Positions 1 through 9,883 of a DNA stretch of 64,000 bases are shown piece after piece; position 1 is the stretch's first letter, and the number at the start of each line of letters is the position of its first letter. The notes under the pieces were generated by a model. The model searched no databases, had not been told where the DNA came from, and saw only the letters and a program-made list of their open reading frames with translations. The translations under genes and the position numbers were made by a program. The stretch is from Sulfitobacter sp. DFL-14 (GTDB taxonomy: Bacteria; Pseudomonadota; Alphaproteobacteria; Rhodobacterales; Rhodobacteraceae), in assembly GCF_003335585.1 (NCBI RefSeq), contig NZ_QBFD01000046.1, positions 938,020 to 1,002,019 on the forward strand, in the 5' to 3' direction.

Positions 1-312
1 AATGTAGGAAGTGCTTGGCTGCGATAAAGTGCCAGTCACTGAGGTCAGATCGCCGCACCACGGCCCTGCGACGCGCGGCTTGACGTTTCGTTGCAAACGG
101 CAACTTCACCCGCAAAGCAGACACCTGAACTGCCCAGTCTGAGCGTCGGCTTTCGACCTTTCGGAGGGTAACGGTTCTGGCGGACCACCATGACGAAAGC
201 GGGTGCCCAGGCATGTCGGATCCCGTGATGACCTGCTCTTGGATATCAGGCAGACACCCAGCCAGATCCGGGTGTCCAGCTCAGGAATGCTGCTATGTTC
301 AACGCATCCGGC
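1..312. other. Intergenic / window edge, no gene seen
   Basis: No reading frame with a plausible start, ribosome binding site or family resemblance was found here on either strand. It lies downstream of the minus-strand cckA stop. No tRNA fold or clear terminator could be recognised. Confidence 0.4.
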
Positions 313-2655
313 TCAATGCATCTGCTTGTGCACCATCTCGGTCAGTTCGTTCAGTGAAAACGGTTTTGGCAGGAAAACGGAATTCGGTATCCTGCTTTGC
401 TCTTCACCGAAACTGTCTTCGGCATAGCCGGAGACAAAGACAACCCGCACGTCCGGCCGTTCCTTCAGCGCCTCGCGCACCCAGCTGGGGCCATCCATGC
501 CGGGCATCACCACGTCGGTCACAAAGACATCCACGGTAAGGTTTTCGTCTTCCAGGGTCTTTAACGCCGCCTCTGCCGATTCAGCCTCAAGGACGGTAAA
601 GCCGCGCAGCCGCAGCGCCCGGCTGGCAAAGGCGCGCACCGGGGCCTCGTCCTCCACCAGCAGGACGACCCCGTCCGATGCATCGGACGGGGTTGACCGT
701 TCCGCGACATCGGGCCGCGGTGATACCTCCGGCCTGTGGTCATGCACCGGGAAATACAGCACGAAGGTGGTGCCGACGCCGGGCTGGGAATCGACAAAGA
801 TGAACCCGCCGGTCTGCTTGACGATGCCATAGGCGGTCGACAGGCCCAGGCCGGTCCCCTCGCCCGTGCGCTTGGTGGTGAAAAACGGCTCGAACACCTT
901 TTGCAGCTTGTCCGAAGCAATGCCCAGCCCGCTGTCAATCACCTCGACGGTCACATAGTCACCGGCCGGCACGGTGACGCGGTCCCGTGTCAGCGGCTCT
1001 TCCAGCGACAGGCATTCCGTGACGATCCTGATCTCACCGCCCGCCGGCATGGCGTCGCGGGCATTGACCACGAGGTTCATCAGAACCTGTTCAAGCTGAC
1101 GCTTGTCGGCGCGGATCGGGCGCAACACCGGATCATGGCTGAGCGTGAGGGTCACCTTTTCGCCGACCAGCCGGTTCAGCAGATGGGTCAGATCCGCCAA
1201 GGTGTCGCGCAGGTCCAGCGTTTCCGGCCGCAGGGTCTGTTTGCGCGAAAAAGCCAGCAGCTGGCGCACCAGCCCGGCGGCACGGTTGGCGTTCTGGTTG
1301 ATCTGGATCAGGTCGCCATAATCGGCATCGCCCTGATCGTGGCGCAGCAGCAGCAGGTCACAATGGCCCGAGATTGCTGTCAGCAAATTGTTGAAATCAT
1401 GCGCAACACCGCCTGCCAACTGGCCGATTGCCTGCATTTTCTGGCTTTGCACGAATTGCGCCTCCAGTGATTTCAGTTCCGTTGCGTCGTGCAGCACGGC
1501 AATAAGCGCCGGCTCGCCGTCTTCCATAATCCGATTCAGCACCACTTGCACGAAAGTTTCCTTGTCGGTGCGGGTCAACCGCAGGAATTCCGACTTCTGG
1601 ACCATCCGGTTGGACAAGGTGTCATTCAGCCAATCCGCGATCGGCCGGCCCAGCCCCTCCATCAATTGCGAAATATTGACGCCTTCAACCAGCTTGGTGC
1701 CGATCAGCCCCGCCGCCATCCGGTTGAAAGAGCGCACGGCACCGTCGGGTGCCACCTTTATCATCGGAACAGGCAGGTCCTGGAAGGCCTGCCACCCCTG
1801 CATCGGCGCCTCCAGGGACGCCTCCGGCGGCGGCAGCAGAAAGATGACGCGGCGCCCTGCCCCGGCATCCATTTCCGCCACCAGCATCCGGCGCGGCCCG
1901 TCAGGGCAGGACACCTCTGCCAGCGCCCCGGGCACGACGGGCAGTTCCGTAAATATGCGATCAAGGGTCTTGACCCGTCCGCCAAGCAGCCGTCGCGCGG
2001 CATCATTGGTAAAGAGCACCGCGCCGCTGCGCCCCAGCATCAGCATCGGCAATTGCACCCCCTCGTGCGGGGTGCGCGCAGCGGTCCGCGCGCCCATGTT
2101 CTCAAGCCGCCACAGGAACCGGTCCTGCGCGATCTCATGGACCGCCACACGCAGGTGCCCGGCCCGTGTCGCAACATCCTCCTGCGCGGCACCGGTGGCG
2201 TCGGCGCGCGATTGCAACCGGTAGAGAATACCCGCCGGATTCGCAAAGGTTTCGGTCAAAGCCGCGCCCAGCGTCGTGAAACTGTCGCGTTCGAACAGGC
2301 GATGCGCGGCGCGGTTCGCCCCGTGAATCAGACCGTCCCTTTCGGCAATGAAACAGGGGGTGGTATCATGTTCGATAAAGGTCTCGATGGTATCGACCAA
2401 TCCGGACCGGCGGACGGCCTGTCCCGCCGCGCGCAGGCCCAGAACGCCGCCCACCATCACCAGAGTCGCCCCGGAGCAGAACAGACCCAGCGCAAATATC
2501 CGCTGCGACACGAACATGCCCACAGCGACCAGCACCGCCCCCAGGATCACCAGCAGCCAGGTTTGTCTGTTGCGCACCCGCAGCGGCGCCGCACCAACCG
2601 GCGGCTGCGGTTCGGCAATAACGTCCGGCGCGTTCTGCCCCAGCGATACAGACAA
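313..2655 (-). CDS. cckA: CckA-type hybrid sensor histidine kinase/response regulator
   Basis: 780 aa inner-membrane hybrid kinase. Two membrane segments lie at about residues 32-50 and 53-74, followed by degenerate PAS-like regions and a PAS domain around 285-395. The HisKA phospho-acceptor is His419 (GGVAHDFNNLL) and the HATPase region has the D-SGLGI and GTGLGLS boxes (about 573-605). A C-terminal receiver domain carries phospho-acceptor Asp714 (TDVVMPGMDG) and Lys764. This is the architecture of CckA, which phosphorylates CtrA and CpdR through ChpT and controls motility, cell-cycle functions and gene-transfer-agent expression in alphaproteobacteria. The start is a TTG with GGAGGA about 7 nt upstream. 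A CtrA-type box (2707-2721) lies upstream, which suggests feedback. Assignment is by architecture and motif; a paralogous PAS hybrid kinase is less likely. Confidence 0.88.
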   Translation of the reverse strand: MSVSLGQNAPDVIAEPQPPVGAAPLRVRNRQTWLLVILGAVLVAVGMFVSQRIFALGLFCSGATLVMVGGVLGLRAAGQAVRRSGLVDTIETFIEHDTTPCFIAERDGLIHGANRAAHRLFERDSFTTLGAALTETFANPAGILYRLQSRADATGAAQEDVATRAGHLRVAVHEIAQDRFLWRLENMGARTAARTPHEGVQLPMLMLGRSGAVLFTNDAARRLLGGRVKTLDRIFTELPVVPGALAEVSCPDGPRRMLVAEMDAGAGRRVIFLLPPPEASLEAPMQGWQAFQDLPVPMIKVAPDGAVRSFNRMAAGLIGTKLVEGVNISQLMEGLGRPIADWLNDTLSNRMVQKSEFLRLTRTDKETFVQVVLNRIMEDGEPALIAVLHDATELKSLEAQFVQSQKMQAIGQLAGGVAHDFNNLLTAISGHCDLLLLRHDQGDADYGDLIQINQNANRAAGLVRQLLAFSRKQTLRPETLDLRDTLADLTHLLNRLVGEKVTLTLSHDPVLRPIRADKRQLEQVLMNLVVNARDAMPAGGEIRIVTECLSLEEPLTRDRVTVPAGDYVTVEVIDSGLGIASDKLQKVFEPFFTTKRTGEGTGLGLSTAYGIVKQTGGFIFVDSQPGVGTTFVLYFPVHDHRPEVSPRPDVAERSTPSDASDGVVLLVEDEAPVRAFASRALRLRGFTVLEAESAEAALKTLEDENLTVDVFVTDVVMPGMDGPSWVREALKERPDVRVVFVSGYAEDSFGEEQSRIPNSVFLPKPFSLNELTEMVHKQMH

Positions 2656-2706
2656 AATCTATCCTCCGACGGCCCTCGAATCGTCCTCCATTAAGCGTCT
2701 CCCGGG

Positions 2707-2721
2707 TTAATCGAACCTTAA
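2707..2721. promoter_or_regulatory. CtrA-type binding box (TTAA-N7-TTAA) upstream of cckA
   Basis: TTAA at 2707-2710 and TTAA at 2718-2721 are separated by exactly 7 nt and followed by C. This matches the CtrA consensus TTAA-N7-TTAAC. It is centred about 60 nt upstream of the cckA start codon. TTAA is scarce in this GC-rich window, so a chance match is less likely. Binding is inferred, not shown. Confidence 0.55.
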
Positions 2722-2755
2722 CCACAGCAGAGATGCATCCCAAAGTTGAGTATGA

Positions 2756-3922
2756 TTAGCCTGATACCCGCGTCAACTGCGCAGTATAGAAACCGTCACC
2801 CGCCGCATCGACGGCAAAACGATGCGCAAAACTGCAGGTCCAGCCGGGGTTTCGCGACAGAAAGGCCGCCAGCCGGTCCTCGTTTTCCGCCCGCAGAACC
2901 GAGCAGGTGGCATAGGCCAAAAGGCCCGACGGCCCGACAAGCGCTGCGGCGCGGTCAAGGATCTCGTCCTGGAGCGCGGTCAATTCTGCCAGGCGCGCAG
3001 GCGTCAGGGTCCATTTCCCCTCGGCGGCGCGCCGCCAGGCGCCTGAACCGGAACAGGGCGCATCGCAAAGCACCACATCAAAGGGCGCGGCATCTGCCAG
3101 CGTCGCGGTTTCGGCAAGTGCCACGGTGACGCCCGCCCGTGCCGCGCGGGCGGGCAGATCGGCCATGCGAGCGGGCGCGATGTCATGGGCGGTGACCTGC
3201 CGCGCCGGGTCCATCGCCAGGGCAAGCGCCTTGCCCCCGCCGCCTGCGCAATAATCCAGCACCCGTCCGCCCGGCGGCAGGGCGGCAACGACGGCCTGGC
3301 TTGCGGCGTCCTGAAGCTCGATCAACCCTTCGGCAAAGGCGGATGAATTGCGAATGCGGCGCTGCCCTTCGGTCACGGTCAGGGCCGCCTCTGCCAGCGG
3401 GTTCACCGTGGTCTCCACCCCCTGTTCACGCAGCATGTCAGCGGCGGCCTGCCGCTGGATGCGGGCAAGATTGACGCGCAGCACGATCGGGGCGCGCGCC
3501 TGAAGCGCGCCAGCGGTGCGGGCGGCATCTTCCCCCAGGGAGGCTTCGAATGGGGCCACCAGCCATTCCGGCAGGCACCACAGGGTTGGACGGTCCTCGG
3601 GCGGCGCGGGAAAATCCAGTTCCGCCGCGGTTGCGGGTTCGGGGGCATGGCCATCGCCGGTGAAAAACGCCGCGATATCAGCCTCTTGCAGATGAAGCAG
3701 CCCCAGCATGAGCTGGCGCCCGGCCTCACCGCGCCCGAAATGAGCCGCCAGCGAACGGCAGCGCAACACGTCAAAGACATGGTCCCGGATTGCCGCACGG
3801 TCCTTGGAACCGGCAAAGCGGCTGCGCCGGGCCCAGCGGGTCAGCGCCTGTTCCGCCGCCTGACCGCCCTGGATGTCATCAAGGATTTCAATCGCCGCCG
3901 CGACCCGTGCCCCCGGGGTCAT
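2756..3922 (-). CDS. rsmB: RsmB/NOL1/NOP2-family rRNA cytosine-C5 methyltransferase
   Basis: 388 aa. An N-terminal NusB-like RNA-binding region (about 1-130) precedes a Rossmann SAM-dependent domain with the glycine-rich DYCAGGGGKALAL motif. The two family cysteines are visible: LCDAPCSGSGAW (motif IV) and YATCSVL (motif VI, catalytic). Members methylate 16S rRNA C967 or related cytosines. It is somewhat shorter than E. coli RsmB (429 aa), so the exact target is not certain. Its ATG overlaps the TGA of a 16-codon mini-gene, implying translational coupling in a guaB-(mini-ORF)-rsmB transcription unit. Confidence 0.85.
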   Translation of the reverse strand: MTPGARVAAAIEILDDIQGGQAAEQALTRWARRSRFAGSKDRAAIRDHVFDVLRCRSLAAHFGRGEAGRQLMLGLLHLQEADIAAFFTGDGHAPEPATAAELDFPAPPEDRPTLWCLPEWLVAPFEASLGEDAARTAGALQARAPIVLRVNLARIQRQAAADMLREQGVETTVNPLAEAALTVTEGQRRIRNSSAFAEGLIELQDAASQAVVAALPPGGRVLDYCAGGGGKALALAMDPARQVTAHDIAPARMADLPARAARAGVTVALAETATLADAAPFDVVLCDAPCSGSGAWRRAAEGKWTLTPARLAELTALQDEILDRAAALVGPSGLLAYATCSVLRAENEDRLAAFLSRNPGWTCSFAHRFAVDAAGDGFYTAQLTRVSG

Positions 3923-3969
3923 CGGGCTGCATTCACATCAAGAACGTCACGCAACAGATTGAAATTCAT
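3919..3969 (-). CDS. 16-codon mini-ORF between guaB and rsmB
   Basis: ATG at 3969 to TGA at 3919 encodes MNFNLLRDVLDVNAAR. It starts 10 nt after the guaB stop, with an AGGAAG ribosome-binding site about 6 nt upstream, and its TGA overlaps the rsmB ATG (ATGA). No function is recognised. It may be a leader that couples rsmB translation to guaB, or a real microprotein. Confidence 0.5.
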   Translation of the reverse strand: MNFNLLRDVLDVNAAR

Positions 3970-3978
3970 GATATCTTC

Positions 3979-5463
<1,485 letters not shown>

Positions 5464-5533
5464 TCATATTTCACGGATGGTCTGGATTGGAAAGACCTAT
5501 TGCGTCCATTTGCGGATGGTTCTGTATCGCGTG

Positions 5534-5899
5534 TCATCGGCAAGGATTCTGATGCCGGACGAACTGAACGACCATCATCGCCGCATCCATCCTGCTCTGA
5601 GCGGCAGGTCCGGGCACGCGGGCGCTGGCGTATCGCCAGAAGTCCACGGCGTCGAACTGCTCCTGCCCCGCTGCTACACATATCGTCGGCCTGCCAGACT
5701 GCCGGTCCTCTGCCATGGCCTGTCCGATGACCTGACGCAGGTAGGCACCCAGCCTCTTCTTTTCTTCGGGATCGGTCCGGGCGCGATCCATCCAGGCGAA
5801 TAGGCGATCAAGGCCCAACCCGGGCGCGCGTTGATCCGCCGCGGCGGGGCCTGTGCCGCAGACAAAGGCGATCAGCAGAATGGCAAGGTGGCGGCGCAT
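5534..5899 (-). CDS. Secreted hypothetical protein, Rap1a/Tai-like
   Basis: 121 aa with a clear signal peptide (residues 1 to about 22, cleavage after PAAA) and an AGGAG ribosome-binding site. The mature part has two cysteines, one in TICVAAG mid-protein and one in the C-terminal QNPC. The spacing and helical pattern between them recall the Rap1a/Tai small periplasmic fold, where a Cys pair forms a disulfide. That resemblance is weak and is inference. No T6SS or toxin gene is nearby, so an immunity role is not supported. It is divergent from the DUF2975/XRE pair. Confidence 0.55.
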   Translation of the reverse strand: MRRHLAILLIAFVCGTGPAAADQRAPGLGLDRLFAWMDRARTDPEEKKRLGAYLRQVIGQAMAEDRQSGRPTICVAAGQEQFDAVDFWRYASARVPGPAAQSRMDAAMMVVQFVRHQNPCR

Positions 5900-5908
5900 T
5901 GTTTACTC

Positions 5909-5956
5909 CTAAACAGAAATTAATTATTGCTAAACGATAATTCATCTGCTTTATAG
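5909..5956. promoter_or_regulatory. Divergent promoter/operator region with 21-bp-spaced direct repeats
   Basis: The AT-rich spacer between divergent genes holds two 13-bp direct repeats, CTAAACAGAAATT (5909-5921) and CTAAACGATAATT (5930-5942), with starts exactly 21 bp apart (two helical turns). An AATTAT/ATAATT inverted repeat (5922-5942) overlaps them. A possible plus-strand promoter is TTGCTA (5928-5933), 17 nt, TTATAG (5951-5956). This could be the operator of the downstream XRE protein. Confidence 0.4.
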
Positions 5957-5986
5957 CGGTCAAGTGCAATACCAGGGAGAGTTGAA

Positions 5987-6520
5987 ATGGATCAGGTCAA
6001 CCGTCAAAAACGCATCATGTGGTGGAGCAGGATCCTCGCCGCAGCAACGCTTGTCCTGGCAGTCGCGCTTCCGCCTTTGGTGTTCATCACGGTGCTGCTG
6101 CTTCCTGTCGACATGCTCGCTGCATCTGCCCATGTCGCCCCGCCGCCATCGGCCCTTTCCTCCGGCACGCAGCTTTTGATTGCCCTTGTTGCAAGCCTGC
6201 CTGCGTTGCTGCTGTCCTGGGGTCTGTGGGCGCTGCGGCCCGCGCTGATCTCCTTTGGTCGCGGCGCCTGTTTCGCCCCCGTGGTTTTCGGCGCGCTCAA
6301 GCGCTTTGCGGTGGCCTTGTTCGTCTCTGCCTTGTTACGGGTGGCTGTGGTCCCGCTGACCGGCGTGATCCTCTCAATTGGTCATGAACAGGGCGCGCTG
6401 AGCCTTCGTTTCGGCATGGGTGATCTGCAGACAATGCTCCTCGCTGCCGGGGTCTGGATCCTGGCCTGGATCATCGTCGAAGCGGCGGCACTGGACGCCG
6501 AAAACAAGCAGTTCGTCTGA
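5987..6520 (+). CDS. DUF2975 four-helix membrane protein
   Basis: 177 aa with four hydrophobic segments at about residues 13-40, 60-82, 104-130 and 147-168, the arrangement of DUF2975. Family members are almost always paired with a small YozG-like XRE regulator. Here the TGA overlaps the ATG of exactly such a gene (TGATG). The likely role is membrane sensing or sequestration of the regulator, but no biochemical function is established. The ribosome-binding site is GGGAG upstream of ATG 5987. Confidence 0.75.
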   Translation: MDQVNRQKRIMWWSRILAAATLVLAVALPPLVFITVLLLPVDMLAASAHVAPPPSALSSGTQLLIALVASLPALLLSWGLWALRPALISFGRGACFAPVVFGALKRFAVALFVSALLRVAVVPLTGVILSIGHEQGALSLRFGMGDLQTMLLAAGVWILAWIIVEAAALDAENKQFV

Positions 6521-6726
6521 TGCAGATCGAGGTACATCTTGCCGTGGTCCTGGCGCAACGTGGCGTGAGCGGGCGCGCATTGGCCGAACACATCGGCATC
6601 ACCCAGGCCAATCTTTCACTGCTGCGGCAGGGCAAGGTCAAAGGGGTGCGTTTCGAGACGCTGGCAAAGATCTGCGATTACCTTGACTGCCAGCCCGGCG
6701 ATCTCTTCACCTTTCGCCGGGATTGA
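6520..6726 (+). CDS. Small XRE/Cro-CI family transcriptional regulator
   Basis: 68 aa that is almost entirely a helix-turn-helix domain, with recognition-helix context ITQANLSLLRQGKVKGVRF and the C-terminal CQPGDLFTF typical of YozG-like regulators. It is translationally coupled to DUF2975 by a 1-nt overlap, forming a two-gene module. It probably autoregulates through the repeats at 5909-5942. Confidence 0.85.
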   Translation: MQIEVHLAVVLAQRGVSGRALAEHIGITQANLSLLRQGKVKGVRFETLAKICDYLDCQPGDLFTFRRD

Positions 6727-6887
6727 TCGCGGGGTTTTCCCCGGTGCGGTGACAAGCCCGAAAATCGACGCCGTGATGGCAAAGGGATGGCGCAAATGAC
6801 GCCCAGCGTTCATTTATTGCCGCCCTTTGGCTTCCACCTGCCGCAGGGGGCGCTATGGTGGCCAAAAGCAGTTAAGGACGGCACGAG

Positions 6888-8933
6888 ATGAGCAGCGATC
6901 CCCTGGTGATCTTCACCCCCTCTGGCAAGCGGGGGAATTTCCCTGTCGGCACGCCGATACTGACGGCGGCGCGACAGCTGGGGGTTGATCTGGATTCGGT
7001 CTGCGGCGGGCGCGGCATCTGCTCGAAATGCCAGATCACGCCCAGCTACGGCAGCTTCTCCAAGCACAAGGTGGAGGTAAAGCCCGACGCCCTGTCCGAA
7101 TGGAACCAGGTGGAACAGCGCTACCAGGACAAGCGCGGCCTGAAGGAGGGGCGCAGGCTGGGCTGTCAGGCCACGGTGCAGGGCGACGTGGTGATCGACG
7201 TGCCGCCCGAAAGCCAGGTGCACAAGCAGGTGGTGCGCAAACGCGCCGAGGCGCGCGACATCGTGCTGAACCCCTCTACCCGCCTGTTCTATGTGGATGT
7301 GGCGGAACCCGACATGCACGACCCTTCCGGCGATCTGGAGCGGCTGCGCGATGCGCTGCGTGAGCAATGGGAGATCGACAACGTCGCTGCCGATCTGCAC
7401 ATCCTGCAAACCATGCAGCCGATCCTGCGCAAGGGCGATTGGAAGGTCACCGTCGCGGTCAACCTGGGCGACGCGGAGAACCCGCCGCGGATCATGCACA
7501 TCTGGCCCGGCTATTATGACGGCACCGTCTATGGCCTGGCGGTGGACCTCGGCTCCACCACCATCGCGGCGCATCTGTGCGATCTGCAGACGGGTGTGGT
7601 GCTGGCCTCTTCCGGTGTGATGAACCCGCAGATCCGGTTTGGCGAAGATCTGATGAGCCGGGTCAGCTATTCGATGATGAACCCCTCCGGGGCTGACGAA
7701 ATGACCCGCGCGGTGCGCGAGGGCATGGCCGCGCTGTTTGACCAGATCGCGGGCGAGGCGGGGATCGACGCGGGCCTGATCGTGGACGCGGTCTTTGTCT
7801 GCAATCCGGTGATGCACCACTTGTTTCTGGGCATCGACCCCTTCGAACTGGGCCAGGCGCCCTTTGCGCTGGCCACCTCCAACGCCATGCGCCTGCGCGC
7901 CACCGACATCGGGCTGAACATCCACCCCGCCGCGCGGATCTACATCCTGCCCTGTATCGCGGGCCACGTCGGCGCAGATGCCGCCGCCGTCGCGCTGAGC
8001 GAGGCACCGGACAAATCCGAGGATCTGGTGCTGGTGGTCGACGTGGGCACCAACGCGGAAATCCTGCTGGGCAACAAGACCAAGGTGCTGGCCTGTTCCT
8101 CGCCCACCGGCCCGGCCTTTGAGGGCGCGCAGATCAGCTCCGGTCAGCGCGCCGCCCCCGGTGCCATCGAACGGGTGGAGATCGACCCGGTGACCAAACT
8201 GCCGCGCTTCAAGGTGATCGGCAGCGACCTGTGGTCCGATGACCCCGGTTTCGAGGCAGAAATCGCCACCACCGGCGTCACCGGAATCTGCGGTTCGGGC
8301 ATCATCGAGATGGTGGCAGAGATGCGCATCCACGGCATCGTCGACGCCCCCGGCCTGATCGGCACGGCAGAGCAGACCGGATCACCTGCGGTCTTTGCCG
8401 ACGGGCGCACCAATTCCTACCTGGTCTATGACGGCACCGGCAATGGCGGGCCGCTGATCACCGTCACCAACCGCGACATCCGCGAGATCCAGATGGCCAA
8501 GGCGGCGCTTTATTCCGGGGCGCGGCTGCTGATGGACAAATTCGGCGTCGACAAGGTGGACCGCATCGTGCTGGCCGGTGCCTTTGGCGCGCATATCAGC
8601 ACCAAACATGCAATGGTGCTGGGCATGATCCCCGATGCGCCGCTGGACAAGGTGACATCGGCCGGAAACGCCGCCGGGACCGGCGCGCGGATTGCCCTGC
8701 TGAACACCGACGCGCGGGCAGAGATCGAACAGACCGTGCGCGACATCCACAAGGTCGAAACCGCGATCGAACCGCGCTTTCAGGAGCATTTCGTCAATGC
8801 TTCCGCCATCCCCAACGCGGTTGAACCCTTTCCGATCCTCCGCTCCATCGTCACCCTGCCGACAGCCACCTTCAACACCGGGGGCGATCACGGCGGCGAT
8901 TCCGGCGGCAGACGCAGGCGGCGCCGGGCATGA
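6888..8933 (+). CDS. 2Fe-2S/ASKHA protein, RACo-like reductive activator of corrinoid proteins (DUF4445)
   Basis: 681 aa. An N-terminal plant-type ferredoxin domain has ligands Cys39, Cys45, Cys48 and Cys93. A linker is followed by an ASKHA ATPase-like domain with GLAVDLGSTTIAA and VVDVGTNAEILLG phosphate loops. Family members use ATP to reduce inactive Co(II) corrinoid proteins to Co(I) for methyl transfer. In roseobacters homologues often accompany MttB-type methyltransferases for methylated amines or betaines, but no corrinoid or methyltransferase partner of that kind is in this window. The protein ends in an unusual GGRRRRRRA tail. Its TGA overlaps the next gene's ATG. Confidence 0.85.
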   Translation: MSSDPLVIFTPSGKRGNFPVGTPILTAARQLGVDLDSVCGGRGICSKCQITPSYGSFSKHKVEVKPDALSEWNQVEQRYQDKRGLKEGRRLGCQATVQGDVVIDVPPESQVHKQVVRKRAEARDIVLNPSTRLFYVDVAEPDMHDPSGDLERLRDALREQWEIDNVAADLHILQTMQPILRKGDWKVTVAVNLGDAENPPRIMHIWPGYYDGTVYGLAVDLGSTTIAAHLCDLQTGVVLASSGVMNPQIRFGEDLMSRVSYSMMNPSGADEMTRAVREGMAALFDQIAGEAGIDAGLIVDAVFVCNPVMHHLFLGIDPFELGQAPFALATSNAMRLRATDIGLNIHPAARIYILPCIAGHVGADAAAVALSEAPDKSEDLVLVVDVGTNAEILLGNKTKVLACSSPTGPAFEGAQISSGQRAAPGAIERVEIDPVTKLPRFKVIGSDLWSDDPGFEAEIATTGVTGICGSGIIEMVAEMRIHGIVDAPGLIGTAEQTGSPAVFADGRTNSYLVYDGTGNGGPLITVTNRDIREIQMAKAALYSGARLLMDKFGVDKVDRIVLAGAFGAHISTKHAMVLGMIPDAPLDKVTSAGNAAGTGARIALLNTDARAEIEQTVRDIHKVETAIEPRFQEHFVNASAIPNAVEPFPILRSIVTLPTATFNTGGDHGGDSGGRRRRRRA

Positions 8934-9772
8934 GCAACGCTGAGCAACAGGAATTCTGGAACGCTCAGGCAGGCCCGATCTGGGTGGCCCAGATGGAAGA
9001 CATGGACCGCGCCCTTGCGCCGGTGCTCGACCATGTGCTTGGCGCGGCACATATCCGGCGGGGCGACAGGGTGCTCGACATCGGCTGCGGTGCCGGGACC
9101 AGCACAGCGGCGGCGGCACGGCTGGCCGGACACGATGGCAGCGCCTGCGGGCTGGACATCTCTCATGCGCTGCTGGCCCATGCCCGCCTGTCAACGGCGG
9201 ATGCCCCCGGCCTGACGTTCATCCAGGGCGATGCGCAGACGTTCGACTTCGAGCCAGATCAATTCGACGCGATGATTTCCCGCTTTGGCGTGATGTTCTT
9301 TGAAAACACCCAGGCGGCCTTTGCCAATATCGCCAGCGGGTTACGCCCTGGTGCGCAGCTGAGCTTTGCCAGCTGGGGTGACATCGCGGAAAACCCCTAT
9401 TTCACCATGCCTGCCGCCATCGCAAAAACGGTGATCGGCGCGGTCCCCAAGTCTGATCCGGATGCGCCCGGCCCCTTCGCCCTGCGCGACAGGCAAAAGG
9501 TTGTCGCATTGCTGGACGCGGCGGGGCTGGTGGAGATCACGGCCCGGGCGCTGCCGATGGAGCTGACACCACCCGGCGACGCAACACAGGTGGCGCAATT
9601 GCTGTGCGACATCGGCCCGGCCCAGCGGGCCCTGACCCATTTCGAGGCGGATGAAGCCGACCGCACACGGCTGGTTGCTGCACTGATTGCAGGTCTGGAA
9701 CCCTTCGAGACGCCAAAGGGCATCCGCATTCCCGCGCTGATCAACCTGTTCACGGCCCGGACCAAGGGCTGA
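8930..9772 (+). CDS. Class I SAM-dependent methyltransferase (UbiE-like)
   Basis: 280 aa with the SAM-binding motif VLDIGCGAGTSTAAAA (about residues 45-60), an acidic residue after strand 2 (GLDIS), and the motif II/III pattern FDAMISRFGVMFF. The substrate cannot be read from sequence; small molecules and quinones are usual for this group. It overlaps the RACo-like gene by 4 nt (ATGA), so the two are co-translated. The first helix (EQQEFWNAQAGPIWVAQ) is typical of a widespread proteobacterial subgroup. Confidence 0.82.
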   Translation: MSNAEQQEFWNAQAGPIWVAQMEDMDRALAPVLDHVLGAAHIRRGDRVLDIGCGAGTSTAAAARLAGHDGSACGLDISHALLAHARLSTADAPGLTFIQGDAQTFDFEPDQFDAMISRFGVMFFENTQAAFANIASGLRPGAQLSFASWGDIAENPYFTMPAAIAKTVIGAVPKSDPDAPGPFALRDRQKVVALLDAAGLVEITARALPMELTPPGDATQVAQLLCDIGPAQRALTHFEADEADRTRLVAALIAGLEPFETPKGIRIPALINLFTARTKG

Positions 9773-9780
9773 TCCGGCCT

Positions 9781-9883
9781 ATAGCGTTTCCAGTTTATGT
9801 CGTAACGCCAATACCCTGCCGCGCCTTCGGCGCTCCCGGGACATTGGCGATGCTTCGTTTCAACGAAAACTGGAATCGCTTTA
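9781..9883 (-). repeat. 103-bp palindromic MITE-like element, copy 1
   Basis: Near-identical (about 99/103) to the reverse complement of 25779-25881. The ends are AGCGTTTCCAGTTT/AAACTGGAA(T/A)CGCT inverted repeats, with an internal hairpin of CGCCAAT/ATTGGCG arms around GCGCC-TTC-GGCGC. It carries no ORF of its own. On the minus strand its end TAAAGCG supplies the TAA stop of the VOC gene. It may also act as a bidirectional terminator between convergent genes. Confidence 0.8.

Noticed and set aside
5534-5899. Type VI immunity protein
   Set aside because: Resemblance to Rap1a/Tai is weak and there is no effector or T6SS gene nearby.
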